From Synechococcales cyanobacterium GL140_1_metabinner_5_sub (GTDB taxonomy: Bacteria > Cyanobacteriota > Cyanobacteriia > Cyanobacteriales > Chamaesiphonaceae), in NCBI GenBank assembly GCA_025359065.1, contig JANYHM010000096.1, positions 1 through 34,682 on the forward strand: a stretch of DNA of 34,682 bases, given 5' to 3'. This document shows, piece after piece, positions 15,883 to 24,028 of this stretch (position 1 is the stretch's first letter; every line of letters begins with the position of its first letter). Below the pieces are notes generated by a model. The model was not told the origin of the DNA. It saw only the letters and a program-made list of their open reading frames with translations, and made no database searches. The position numbers and the translations under genes were made by a program.

Positions 15883-16965
15883 CTAAGAAGATTTTTGTTT
15901 GGAAGCAGCAACCAAATCCCGCAGTAAATCAGCCAACAGATTAGCACTGTTTAACACGCCCATCTGGGAAGTGTTGTGTGACATGTCACTTAATCGCTGT
16001 GGCGATCGCAGTAAATTGGATACCTCTTCAGCCAAAAAGCCAGCAGTGAGCTTTTCTTGGCGGAACACCAATGCTGCACCAGTTTCGGCCATGCACTTGG
16101 CGTTAATGTACTGATGATCTTCGGCGGCATAGGGGTATGGAATCAGTATCGAAGGCAACCGACAAACCATAAGTTCAGTCAAAGTAGCTGCACCCGATCG
16201 ACTGATAATTAGGGTAGCTCGCTGTAACAGCCCCGCCATATTATCGCAAAAAGCCAAGGATATGTAGTTGGGATGCTTGAGGCTCCCAGAAGCCGGATCC
16301 TTATCTCCGGTTAAATGCACAACAAACGCTCCGGTTGCTAGCCAAGCCGAAGCACTGTCGCGCACCAGGTTATTGAGAGCAACCGCCCCCTGAGAACCAC
16401 CGGCAATCACAACTAAAGGCACATCTGGGGGAATGGGCAAATCTAGCTTTTGACGCTGCAAGAATTGCTGCCGCACCGGCGTACCCATATAAATGGTACG
16501 AGCTTTTTTTAAATATTGGGCAGCACTACTAAACCCCAGCGCTACTTTGGTACAGAAAGGACTCAGATAACGAGTGACTTTACCAGGCAAAGCATTAGAT
16601 TCATGTAAAACTACCGGTATGCCTAGACTGTAGGCTGCTAAAATTGCCGGAGCCGAAATATAGCCACCAGTACTAAACACCCCATCAAACTTGCCTTTTT
16701 TTAAAATTTTTCTGGTAGTAAAAACACTAGCCACCAGCAATCGCACAGTATTTAGGTTCTTAGAAATAGATTTACCTTGGAAGCCTCGTACCGAAATCAA
16801 GTGCATGGGGTATTGTTTAGGAACCAGAGTAGTTTCCAGTCGATCGGGCACGCCGAGCCACTCGATTTCGAAGTCTGTGAGCTTTTCTGCCACAGCCACC
16901 GCTGGAAAAAGATGCCCACCAGTACCACTGGCGGCAATCAGAAGCTTGCCCGAACCCTGAGTCAC
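15883..16965 (-). CDS. murG: UDP-GlcNAc:lipid I N-acetylglucosaminyltransferase MurG
   Basis: 360 aa GT28 glycosyltransferase. It adds GlcNAc to undecaprenyl-diphospho-MurNAc-pentapeptide (lipid I) to form lipid II on the cytoplasmic face of the membrane, the last intracellular step of peptidoglycan synthesis. The N-terminal glycine loop ASGTGGHLFPA (residues 12-22), VFSTGGYISAPAILAA, and the C-domain donor-binding ISRSGAATLTELM and IPYPYAAEDHQYINA are all intact. The length is normal. It is the first gene of a likely two-gene unit with the small hypothetical. It is divergent from the exported protein gene that starts at 17087. Confidence 0.95.
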   Translation of the reverse strand: MTQGSGKLLIAASGTGGHLFPAVAVAEKLTDFEIEWLGVPDRLETTLVPKQYPMHLISVRGFQGKSISKNLNTVRLLVASVFTTRKILKKGKFDGVFSTGGYISAPAILAAYSLGIPVVLHESNALPGKVTRYLSPFCTKVALGFSSAAQYLKKARTIYMGTPVRQQFLQRQKLDLPIPPDVPLVVIAGGSQGAVALNNLVRDSASAWLATGAFVVHLTGDKDPASGSLKHPNYISLAFCDNMAGLLQRATLIISRSGAATLTELMVCRLPSILIPYPYAAEDHQYINAKCMAETGAALVFRQEKLTAGFLAEEVSNLLRSPQRLSDMSHNTSQMGVLNSANLLADLLRDLVAASKQKSS

Positions 16966-17086
16966 GTTGTTATTTTCCTAGATTTCCTAAAGATATTGCG
17001 CCAGTTAGCCTAGTACCTGCGATAATTAAAGCATTATTCCGACTAGATTAATGCTATCGGCTGTTCAAATATTTGGAGAATCGGCA

Positions 17087-17875
17087 ATGGCTGCATTGAA
17101 GCTTGTTTCGTCTTTTTTTGCCGATAATGTATTGACTGGCTTAATATTGAGTTTATCGATCGGTTCTCTGACTCCCACTTACGCCGCAACATCACTGCCC
17201 CCGGCCAACATTACGGAGCTAATTAATAAAATTGACCAAGCTGCCAATAGTCGCCAGCTACCAGCACTGCTAGAGAATTTTTCAGCCAGTTACACCGTTG
17301 ATGGCATGAGCCGCAGCCTTTGGCAGCAGCAGGTTGGCAGCTTTTGGCAACGCTATTCCAACTTGCGTTACACCACCACCATCCAAAACTGGAAGCAAGA
17401 TGCTGCTGGAGTGTCGATCGACATCACCACTCAAATTGATGGAGCTGGCACAGCAGATGGCAAGCAAAATAAATTAACAGCCAAAATTCAAGCTCGTCAG
17501 TACATTGTGAATGGCAAAGTTACTCAGCAGCAAATTTTAAATGAGCAAGTCCTCTCCAGTACTGGGCTAAAACCGCCCACCGTAGATATGGTAGTTCCTG
17601 ATAAATTGCGCCCCAGCGAAGATTACAACGTGGATGTAATTGTGCAGGAACCGTTAAACGATGATTTAATGATGGGAGCCTTGAGTGAGCAGCCGGTAAG
17701 TACTGGCCGCTATGGCAAAGCCACGCCTTACAAACTAGAATTGCTGTCCACTGGTGGACTGTTTAAGAACGCTAAGGCACCCAGCAAAGCTGGAGATTAC
17801 TGGCTATCGGCAGTGTTTGTGCGTCCCGATGGTACTACCACCGTCACTCGCCGGATTCATGTACGGAGAACCTAG
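17087..17875 (+). CDS. Exported protein with NTF2-like domain, unknown function
   Basis: 262 aa from ATG 17087, chosen over ATG 17051 because GGAG lies 8 nt before it and the protein then begins with a clean signal peptide (hydrophobic LTGLILSLSIGS, cleavage near PTYA-ATS). Residues ~40-140 (helix ITELINKIDQAANSRQLPALL then ENFSASYTVDGMSR...WQRYSNLRYTTTIQNW) look like an NTF2/SnoaL-type cone. The C-terminal ~90 residues (VVPDKLRPSEDYNVDVIVQEPLND... DYWLSAVFVRPDGTTTVTRRI) look like a beta-sandwich. Probably a periplasmic or secreted cyanobacterial hypothetical. The TAG stop shares its G with the GTG start of the next gene, indicating translational coupling. Confidence 0.7.
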   Translation: MAALKLVSSFFADNVLTGLILSLSIGSLTPTYAATSLPPANITELINKIDQAANSRQLPALLENFSASYTVDGMSRSLWQQQVGSFWQRYSNLRYTTTIQNWKQDAAGVSIDITTQIDGAGTADGKQNKLTAKIQARQYIVNGKVTQQQILNEQVLSSTGLKPPTVDMVVPDKLRPSEDYNVDVIVQEPLNDDLMMGALSEQPVSTGRYGKATPYKLELLSTGGLFKNAKAPSKAGDYWLSAVFVRPDGTTTVTRRIHVRRT

Positions 17876-18648
17876 TGAGTCGCTTAGTTGGACAAACTGT
17901 GCTGGTTTCGGGGGCTAGCAGCGGTATTGGTGCCGCCTGTGCCGAGCTGTTAGCACCTTTGGGAGTGCGGTTAATTCTGTTGGCAAGGCGCGCAGCTAAG
18001 TTGCAGATAGTCGCTGTTCGCTGTGTGGCAGCAGGCGCAGATCTAAATAATTTGCTGTTAATCGAATGGGATGTACGTCAGCCTTTTAGTTTAGAACAGC
18101 TTCCAGCAGGGTGGCGATCGATTGATATTTTGATCAATAATGCTGGACTCAGTCGAGGTTTAACGCAGCTACCCGCTGGAGAAGTGGCAGACTGGGAAGA
18201 GATGATCGACACTAATATTAAAGGTCTGCTGTACCTAACCAGAGCTATTACCCCCGGCATGATTGAGCGGGGACTTGGCCATGTGGTGAATTTAGGATCG
18301 ATCGCCGGTCGCCAAACATATCCGGCAGGCAATGTTTACTGTGCTACCAAGGCTGCTGTGCGAGCAATTTCTGAGGGTTTAAAGATCGATTTATTGGGCA
18401 CGCCAGTAAGAGTGACCAATATTGATCCCGGTCTAGTTGAAACCGAGTTTAGTGCGGTACGCTTCCATGGAGACTGGGAAAAAGCCGATCGGGTTTATGA
18501 GGGTCTTACACCCCTGACCGGGATGGATGTCGCCGAGACTATTTTGTTTGCTCTGACTCGCCCCGCCCATGTAAATATCAGCGATGTTTTATTGATGCCT
18601 ACAGCGCAGGCCACGGCTACTTTAGTCGATCGCCGAAGGCGCGAGTGA
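17875..18648 (+). CDS. Short-chain dehydrogenase/reductase (YdfG-like SDR)
   Basis: 257 aa classical SDR. Cofactor loop G13-ASSGIG-19, NNAG at 88-91, and catalytic N114, S142 and Y155-x3-K159 (YCATK). RR at 38-39 after the second strand favours NADP(H). The sequence most resembles YdfG-type 3-hydroxy acid / serine dehydrogenases (DINPGxVETEFS-like DPGLVETEFSAVRFHGD), but the substrate cannot be fixed. GTG start overlapping the upstream stop by one base. The last codons (VDRRRRE-stop) are supplied by the first unit of a 24-bp tandem repeat, so the native C-terminus has been replaced or extended by repeat DNA. Confidence 0.88.
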   Translation: MSRLVGQTVLVSGASSGIGAACAELLAPLGVRLILLARRAAKLQIVAVRCVAAGADLNNLLLIEWDVRQPFSLEQLPAGWRSIDILINNAGLSRGLTQLPAGEVADWEEMIDTNIKGLLYLTRAITPGMIERGLGHVVNLGSIAGRQTYPAGNVYCATKAAVRAISEGLKIDLLGTPVRVTNIDPGLVETEFSAVRFHGDWEKADRVYEGLTPLTGMDVAETILFALTRPAHVNISDVLLMPTAQATATLVDRRRRE

Positions 18649-18710
18649 AGCTATCGCCGAAGGCGCGAGTGAAGCTATCGCCAGAGGCGCGAGTGAAGCT
18701 ATCGCCAGAT
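18629..18710. repeat. 24-bp tandem repeat, about 3.4 copies
   Basis: Units at 18629-18652, 18653-18676 and 18677-18700 share the core ATCGCC.GAGGCGCGAGTG-AAGCT type sequence (units 1 and 2 identical; unit 3 has GA swapped to AG), followed by a partial fourth copy ATCGCCAGAT. The core resembles dispersed HIP1-linked repeats of cyanobacterial genomes. It supplies the SDR stop codon and fills the gap to the convergent GTPase gene. Confidence 0.9.
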
Positions 18711-18724
18711 TTCCCAGTAGCTTT

Positions 18725-19303
18725 CTATACGGTGGCTAGTTCTTCATCAGTTTCTGCGCTATCTGTGGCTTCATCATCACCCATGCAAAGCTGTAACAAA
18801 GCGACGATCGCATCAACTGAAGATTCTTTTTCGTTGGCATTCACCATAATTACTGGTGGCTGTGGTACGCCGGGTAAGTAACCCAAAGCTAAAGTGATAT
18901 TTTCTAGTGACCAGGCACCAGAGCAGTCGCTGTGTGTCACCCCAATTAACATGGGAATTGTCGCCCGTTGATTCATAAAGTTCAAAATACGCCGAGCATG
19001 GTGAAACTCACTCGGACGATGGGCCGCAACTAGCAAAATATAGGCGTGCGCCTTGTTAATTAAAATATCCCACATAAAATCGAAGCGCGATTGACCAGGA
19101 GTGCCGTAGATATGCAAAGACATATCGGGGCCAAAAGACAGAGTACCAAAATCCATCGAAACAGTGGTGTTTTGCTTCATCTGACCAACTTCGTCAGTGG
19201 CTTTGCGATCGGTATCTACTACCTCAATTTCACTGATTGATCGAACAAAAGTACTTTTACCAGCGCCTACGCAGCCAGTAATTACCAAACGCATAATTTC
19301 CAT
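18725..19303 (-). CDS. Small Ras-like/MglA-type GTPase
   Basis: 192 aa. P-loop G10-CVGAGKST-18, switch region KQNTTVSMDFGTLSF, G3-like YGTPGQSRFDFMW (66-78, replacing DxxG by YGTPGQ as in MglA-like and conservon GTPases), and a G4-like T123-HSD-126 in place of NKxD. These features place it in the bacterial small GTPase group that works with Roadblock/LC7 partners. It ends the four-gene minus-strand cluster with PATAN, Roadblock and V4R-like proteins and starts 6 bp after the PATAN gene. A second ATG at 19294 is a possible start. Likely a polarity, motility or phototaxis switch; the exact role is inference. Confidence 0.8.
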   Translation of the reverse strand: MEIMRLVITGCVGAGKSTFVRSISEIEVVDTDRKATDEVGQMKQNTTVSMDFGTLSFGPDMSLHIYGTPGQSRFDFMWDILINKAHAYILLVAAHRPSEFHHARRILNFMNQRATIPMLIGVTHSDCSGAWSLENITLALGYLPGVPQPPVIMVNANEKESSVDAIVALLQLCMGDDEATDSAETDEELATV

Positions 19304-19309
19304 AGTTTT

Positions 19310-20209
19310 TTACTTCTGCTTTTTCAAAAAGCCCACTAAATTGTTCAAGAAAGAATTAGACACCTTGGGCTTGGCGCTGACCGCAATAGCACTGCTGGCA
19401 CTAATAGCGCTACTGGCACTAATTGAATTAGCCAAAGCCGGAGATTTTTTCAGACTTTGTTCTAGAGAGGGAGAATCTAGGGCGATTTCTTTGAGTAAAC
19501 TAACGGCTGTTAAACGAAAAGCAATTTCTTGAGCTTTTCGCACCGAGATACCGATTTCTGTAGCTATCTCACCAATACTATGCTTACCATCAGATGCAGT
19601 AAACATTTGGGTTTCTTGGGTGTCTAACTTATATTCTGGCAGTGCTTCTTGCAGCCTTTGCACACCAAATTCGGGTGCTGGTAACTTGCGTTCTAAATAA
19701 GTCCAATCTTTTAAGGATCTCATTCCTAATAAGCTAACTTCCACCGCAGTAACGCTCATGCCAGTCATTTCTGGTTTGATATTTGCTACCGATGCTCGAT
19801 CGTCGAAGTGAAACTTGGCGTTTTGTAGTTTAAATAAAGAACAAACTGCTTGCAGTACCTGAGCATGAAATAAAATACGGAGTTGTTCTACATCGACTAA
19901 ATTGATCGACTTAAGGTGTAAACCCAACGGTGCCGTTAGAGTTTTAGATTGCACCCGGAGATTAGCAGAAGTTTCTGCGCCCACCCAGTTGCGTTTTTCT
20001 AACATAGAAATTAGTCCAAAAGAACTAAGGTCTTTGGCGTGAGCTACTACTCGACCATTTTGAAACCAAGTATATTCATTAACACCAGCAATATTTTCTG
20101 CTGGGTTTGGTTCGATGCTGATTGAAAGTAGGCCAGTCTTACTGCCTTGCTGAATAAATTGTAATATTTCAGCCAAAGAATAATCTGCTAAATATCCGGT
20201 GAGCGCCAT
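19310..20209 (-). CDS. PATAN (DUF4388) domain protein with C-terminal winged-helix-like region
   Basis: 299 aa. The N-terminus MALTGYLADYSLAEILQFIQQGSKTGLLSI is the PATAN/DUF4388 signature, followed by the WFQNGRVVAHA strand. Residues ~205-245 (DGKHSIGEIATEIGISVRKAQEIAFRLTAVSLL) resemble a helix-turn-helix/winged helix. The C-terminus is low complexity, SISASSAISASSAIAVSA, encoded by an 18-bp imperfect duplication at 19389-19424. It ends with an amphipathic FLNNLVGFLKKQK. PATAN proteins in Synechocystis phototaxis bind pilus motor components; there they usually carry a CheY receiver, absent here. The gene follows Roadblock across a hairpin terminator and precedes the GTPase by 6 bp. Confidence 0.82.
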   Translation of the reverse strand: MALTGYLADYSLAEILQFIQQGSKTGLLSISIEPNPAENIAGVNEYTWFQNGRVVAHAKDLSSFGLISMLEKRNWVGAETSANLRVQSKTLTAPLGLHLKSINLVDVEQLRILFHAQVLQAVCSLFKLQNAKFHFDDRASVANIKPEMTGMSVTAVEVSLLGMRSLKDWTYLERKLPAPEFGVQRLQEALPEYKLDTQETQMFTASDGKHSIGEIATEIGISVRKAQEIAFRLTAVSLLKEIALDSPSLEQSLKKSPALANSISASSAISASSAIAVSAKPKVSNSFLNNLVGFLKKQK

Positions 20210-20261
20210 TGTGTTTCCTACGAGCTAATTCCGACCCATATCCTATAAAAATTTAGTGAAA

Positions 20262-20287
20262 CTGGGTTCTATTTTCTTAGAACCCAG
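20262..20287 (-). terminator. Hairpin between Roadblock and PATAN genes
   Basis: CTGGGTTCTA (20262-20271), loop TTTTCT, TAGAACCCAG (20278-20287): a perfect 10-bp stem 7 bp past the Roadblock stop codon. On the minus strand it is followed by TTTCACTAAATTTTT. Probably a partial terminator that lowers transcription into the PATAN-GTPase pair relative to V4R-like-Roadblock. Confidence 0.65.
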
Positions 20288-20294
20288 CTAAAAA

Positions 20295-20657
20295 CTAATT
20301 CAAAGCAGCTTTCAATTCGCTAACAGCTTTTTTAATGTCGAGCATCAACAAACCTTGCTTAGCTCCTTGGCTGGCCAATACCAACAAAACTGCTTCTTCG
20401 CCGCAGCCCATCAAAATACCGTAGCCGTTGTTGCCTTCTACCAAAATCCGATCGACTTCGCCGCGCGCCAACTCTTTACCAATACGTTCGCCCAAAGAGA
20501 GCATTGCTGCCGACATTGCCGAAGTACGTTCTTCGTCCATACCGCTAGGTAGAGTAGAGGCCAATGGCAAGCCATCAGGAGATACCAAAGCAGCACCCTG
20601 AATATCGGCAGTGCTCGCTACGAAGTTCTGTAAAATTGCACCAATTGCTTTAGACAT
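20295..20657 (-). CDS. Roadblock/LC7 domain protein (MglB-like)
   Basis: 120 aa single-domain protein of the Roadblock/LC7 fold: GAILQNFVASTADIQGAALVSPDGLPLAS, then SAMSAAMLSLGERIGKEL, a central strand NGYGILMGCGEEAVLLVLA and a final helix LDIKKAVSELKAAL. Such proteins dimerise and act as GTPase-activating or scaffold partners of MglA-like GTPases. AGGAA lies upstream of the ATG. It sits 50 bp downstream of the V4R-like gene and upstream of the PATAN and GTPase genes, so its partner is probably the GTPase encoded at 18725-19303. Confidence 0.88.
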   Translation of the reverse strand: MSKAIGAILQNFVASTADIQGAALVSPDGLPLASTLPSGMDEERTSAMSAAMLSLGERIGKELARGEVDRILVEGNNGYGILMGCGEEAVLLVLASQGAKQGLLMLDIKKAVSELKAALN

Positions 20658-20707
20658 GATTGTTTATTCCTATTTTGTTTAGTGAGATGTGTGTGTGAAA
20701 TTTAGGA

Positions 20708-21178
20708 CTAGTCCATTTTGGTGAATTCAAAAACGTCGTGAGTACCACCACGCAATACTGATTCAGTGTGGATGCCACGTAGTTTTTGGCCAGTAACTTC
20801 TTCTAATGCGCCCCAAATTGCGCCCATCGAGAAAGTACATTTGCGCGGAGAACCAATTTCTTCGCCAGCAGAACAAATTGTTTCGGAGCACAATACTTTG
20901 ATCATGTTGCCTTCTTCAACAATTGTGTCAACGGCAGTTAGGCGAGTACCATTTTGGCCAACAGCTTCGTTGAGCAATACAGCAATTTTAGCTAGATCGT
21001 TACTAGCGCCCGAAAGACCCAAAGACTTTGCCAAAGCTTTACCGCGAGCACGACCAGCAGCGATCAAAGAGATAGCAGTGGTTTTTTCGCCTAATGCATC
21101 TTCCATGCCCGTGATGACAGATTTAAAGCAAACAATGCTGCTATAGTCGCCCAGGTTAGTGCGGGTCAGAATAGCCAT
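20708..21178 (-). CDS. Probable V4R-like (4-vinyl reductase/hydrocarbon-binding-type) protein
   Basis: 156 aa from ATG 21178, chosen over an upstream ATG because GAGGA lies just before it and the protein then begins MAILTRTNLGDYSSIVCFKSV. The C-terminal half (IKVLCSETICSAGEEIGSPRKCTFSMGAIWGALEEVTGQKL then HDVFEF) recalls V4R domains, which are predicted small-ligand/metal-binding modules that pair with signalling proteins; three Cys lie close together (C114, C119, C130 approximately). Family assignment is tentative. First gene of the V4R-like/Roadblock/PATAN/GTPase cluster, with a 299-bp leader region upstream. Confidence 0.6.
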   Translation of the reverse strand: MAILTRTNLGDYSSIVCFKSVITGMEDALGEKTTAISLIAAGRARGKALAKSLGLSGASNDLAKIAVLLNEAVGQNGTRLTAVDTIVEEGNMIKVLCSETICSAGEEIGSPRKCTFSMGAIWGALEEVTGQKLRGIHTESVLRGGTHDVFEFTKMD

Positions 21179-21477
21179 GTTTTTATCCTCATTTAAGATT
21201 GAATAATATGTGTTTGAGAGCAAAATCTTTGAGTAAGACAATAGGTTTTGAATTGCTGTTAGATAGCCCCGACGTATTTATAGTTCCCGATCAGAGCCAT
21301 CGAGTAACATTCTTGTAGCAAGAAATTTTTTATTTACCCGCCATAGCATGAATAATGTTGCTAACCGGATCCGTATAACTACTAAGGTTGACAAGAATTG
21401 AATTTTATTAAAGAAAATTTTGTTTTTGTGTTTAAGAATACAGAATTATTGTCGAAATCATAAATGTTCTTTGTTTT
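21179..21477. other. Intergenic region upstream of the signalling cluster
   Basis: 299 bp, AT-rich, no coding potential seen. It must contain the promoter of the V4R-like gene on the minus strand, but no convincing -35/-10 pair was found. A short palindrome TTCTTG-TAG-CAAGAA (21310-21324), followed by ATTTTTTATTT on the plus strand, could be an operator or a weak hairpin. Confidence 0.4.
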
Positions 21478-22560
21478 TTAGTCTTCTAAATCTTGATCAT
21501 TGATATCAAGATCATCATTGAGACTAGATGTAAACTCAGTTAAGTCTTGATTTTGACTACGACGGGAAGGGCGACGGAATTGTTTGGCAGCTAGACGTGG
21601 CTCTAAAGTAGCCGCAGTACCTGATTGGTGTCGTTGTTTCCACTGGTTTTCGGGTTGGCGCTGCTGAGCTTGCTGCTGTTCCCACTGTTGAGCAATCAGC
21701 AAAAAATTGCGATAGTGTTCATAGCGTTCCCAAGTACGATCGAGGCCACAGCCCGGTTCATCTTCATGACGACAGTCTGAAAATTGACAGTTAACATGCT
21801 GATTGCGCAGTTCGGGAAAATAGCTCGCCAGTTCGATCGGGGTACAAGTTAAATCTGGCTGATTAAACCCTGGAGTATCGGCAATTAATCCCCCATTTGG
21901 TAACTCAAATAACTCCACATGACGGGTCGTATGGCGACCCCGATTTAATTTTCCCGAGACAGCCGCCACTCGTAAATGTAGATCGGGAATCAAAGCGGCG
22001 ATTAAGCTCGATTTACCCACTCCAGAATGTCCGGCTAACACCGTAATTTGATTTTGAAGCTGCTGACGCAGCATTTCCATGCCATCGTTGGTATGAGTAC
22101 TCACTAACAATGGTGGATAACCCCAAGCCGCTAATCGATCGACCCAAACCTGCTGTTCTGCTACCGAAATCAGATCACTCTTGTTTAAACAGAGCTGTAC
22201 ATTGACCCCTACACCTTCAGCTTTGACTAAAAATTTACTGAGAGTCAAAGGCTCGATCTCTGGTTCAGCCAAGGCAAAGACCAGTAAGACCGCATCCACA
22301 TTGGCGATCGGTGGCCGGTCTAACTCACTACGCCGATTGGCGACAGATACAATTGCCCCTCGTTCACCTTGCCAATCGCTCACTGTAACGGCATCACCAG
22401 CAATTACCGTAGTCCCTATTTTCTTTAATTTTTCGCGCTTGGTACAGAGCAGCCTGCGTCCTGTAGTTAACTGCACCATGTAAAAGTTGGCCTGCACCGC
22501 AACTACGGTGCCGGTAACTAGGTCATTCAAGGAGCTGAGCACTGCTGACTTGCAGAGCAC
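21478..22560 (-). CDS. rsgA: Ribosome small-subunit-dependent GTPase RsgA (YjeQ)
   Basis: 360 aa circularly permuted GTPase that assists late 30S maturation. An N-terminal OB fold (GTVVAVQANFYMVQLTTGRRLLC) is followed by the permuted G motifs NKSD, then GHSGVGKSSL and DTPGF, and a C-terminal zinc knuckle around CQFSDCRHEDEPGC. Residues after ~290 (Gln/Arg-rich, then acidic DDLDINDQDLED) are a variable tail. The start is uncertain: GTG 22560, GTG 22542 or TTG 22530, all within or at the edge of the 38-bp overlap with tusA. The overlap implies translational coupling. Last gene of grpE-dnaK-dnaJ-tusA-rsgA. Confidence 0.93.
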   Translation of the reverse strand: MLCKSAVLSSLNDLVTGTVVAVQANFYMVQLTTGRRLLCTKREKLKKIGTTVIAGDAVTVSDWQGERGAIVSVANRRSELDRPPIANVDAVLLVFALAEPEIEPLTLSKFLVKAEGVGVNVQLCLNKSDLISVAEQQVWVDRLAAWGYPPLLVSTHTNDGMEMLRQQLQNQITVLAGHSGVGKSSLIAALIPDLHLRVAAVSGKLNRGRHTTRHVELFELPNGGLIADTPGFNQPDLTCTPIELASYFPELRNQHVNCQFSDCRHEDEPGCGLDRTWERYEHYRNFLLIAQQWEQQQAQQRQPENQWKQRHQSGTAATLEPRLAAKQFRRPSRRSQNQDLTEFTSSLNDDLDINDQDLED

Positions 22561-22768
22561 AGAAATCGGGGTGTTCGATGGTTTGTAAAATTTGGTAGCC
22601 AGACATTTGGAGGCTGTTGGGGACTTGTTCGATCGGTTCGCCTTTATCTAACCAGACTTCTAAGATCTGATTAGGAGGCATTTTTTCTAGCCTTAGCTTA
22701 GTCCGCACAAAGTTTAGAGGGCAAGGAGTGCCCCGCAAATCGAGCTGTTCGTTAGGATTTGAATTCAT
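22523..22768 (-). CDS. tusA: TusA-family sulfur carrier protein
   Basis: 81 aa. The hallmark LDLRGTPCPLNFVRTKL has C16-P17, the persulfide-carrying Cys of the CPxP motif, and the fold continues LEVWLDKGEPIEQVPNSLQMSGYQI. TusA-type proteins relay sulfur for tRNA thiolation and cofactor synthesis. The start is 3 bp after the dnaJ stop and the end overlaps rsgA by 38 bp. This order is a recurrent cyanobacterial arrangement. It could equally be a YeeD/SirA-type member. Confidence 0.88.
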   Translation of the reverse strand: MNSNPNEQLDLRGTPCPLNFVRTKLRLEKMPPNQILEVWLDKGEPIEQVPNSLQMSGYQILQTIEHPDFCALQVSSAQLLE

Positions 22769-22771
22769 AAG

Positions 22772-23905
22772 CTATTTAAACAAACCGCCCAAGAAGTTTT
22801 CGATGCCGCCCTTGCCCACTTTTTCGCCGCGAATTTTTACTAGTTTTTCTAATAGCTCTCGTTCTTCGGCGTTAATTTTGCCTGGAATTTCGACTTTGAA
22901 AGTCACTAAATGATCGCCACGGCTGACATCATTGCCCAGACGCGGTACACCTTTGCCAGTCAGAGTAATCACTGTATTTGGTTGAGTACCTGGTTCGATC
23001 GTTGCTTCCAATAGCCCATCTACAGTATCAATTTCGATGTGACTGCCTAAGATGGCCTGTAGATAGCTAATTTGCACTACCGACAAGATATTGATACCTT
23101 CCCGCCGGAACTGACGATCCTCGGCCACCATCAGGTAAACATATAGGTCGCCGGGAGGACCACCGCGCATTCCAGCATCTCCTTCCCGAGAAACTCGGAG
23201 GCGAGTGCCGTTATCTACGCCTTTAGGAATAGTAATTTCTAGTTTCTTGGTTTCTTGCTTGCGACCAGCGCCGTTACAAGACTCGCATTTGTCTTCGATT
23301 ACTTGGCCTTCACCGTTACAGGTAGGGCAAGCGGCTACTTGGTTAAAGGTACCAAAAGGAGTTTTCGTCGATCGGCGAACCTGACCAACCCCATTACAAG
23401 TAATACAGGTTTTGGGCTGACTCCCTGGTTTACCACCAGTGCCGGTACAGACACCGCAGGTTTCTAAGTGGGGAATCCGAATTTCTTTGCGTCCACCAAA
23501 GACTGCTTCTCGGAAATCTAGCTTTAGATCTAAGCGCAGGTCTTCGCCCCGCACTGGACCATTTCGCCGACGGCCACCGCCGCCTTGACCCTGGGCACCA
23601 CCAAAACCGCCAAAAAATGTTTCAAAAATGTCGGCCAAGCCGCCCATGTCGCCAAAGTCACCGTAGCCTTGGCCACCGGCACCAGCATTTACACCGGCTT
23701 CACCAAACTGGTCAAAGCGTGCACGAATTTCTGGATCAGAAAGTACTTCGTTGGCACGAGAAACTTCCTTAAACATGTCTTCAGCACCAGGCTCTTGGTT
23801 CACATCTGGGTGATACTTGCGAGCCAAACGACGATAGGCGCGTTTGATTTCCTCTTGATCGGCGTTACGGCTGATGCCCAGAGTTTCGTAATAGTCGCGT
23901 GCCAT
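22772..23905 (-). CDS. dnaJ: Molecular chaperone DnaJ (Hsp40)
   Basis: 377 aa type I J-protein: J domain with HPD (KYHPDVNQ), G/F-rich linker ([14 protein letters not shown]), four CxxCxGxG zinc repeats ([32 protein letters not shown]), then the beta-rich substrate-binding and dimerisation domains. It stimulates the ATPase of DnaK and delivers unfolded substrates. It is 123 bp downstream of dnaK and 3 bp upstream of tusA. Length and domain order are normal. Confidence 0.97.
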   Translation of the reverse strand: MARDYYETLGISRNADQEEIKRAYRRLARKYHPDVNQEPGAEDMFKEVSRANEVLSDPEIRARFDQFGEAGVNAGAGGQGYGDFGDMGGLADIFETFFGGFGGAQGQGGGGRRRNGPVRGEDLRLDLKLDFREAVFGGRKEIRIPHLETCGVCTGTGGKPGSQPKTCITCNGVGQVRRSTKTPFGTFNQVAACPTCNGEGQVIEDKCESCNGAGRKQETKKLEITIPKGVDNGTRLRVSREGDAGMRGGPPGDLYVYLMVAEDRQFRREGINILSVVQISYLQAILGSHIEIDTVDGLLEATIEPGTQPNTVITLTGKGVPRLGNDVSRGDHLVTFKVEIPGKINAEERELLEKLVKIRGEKVGKGGIENFLGGLFK

Positions 23906-24028
23906 AAATAATTTCTGTCACAAGTAGGAAGTTGGCCAGCAGTCACAGCAAAACTGCCAGCTTCACTCTACCGCAAATTCTGATGGACTGAAAAGGTCGT
24001 ATTTCCCGCACAAATTTTTAAAGTGGGG

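Noticed and set aside
18629-18710. Possible CRISPR array
   Set aside because: Units are directly adjacent with no variable spacers, and no cas genes are nearby.
18645-18881. Plus-strand ORF beginning KLSPKARVKLSPEARVKLSP
   Set aside because: It is just the 24-bp repeat read in another frame, continuing antisense through the GTPase gene.
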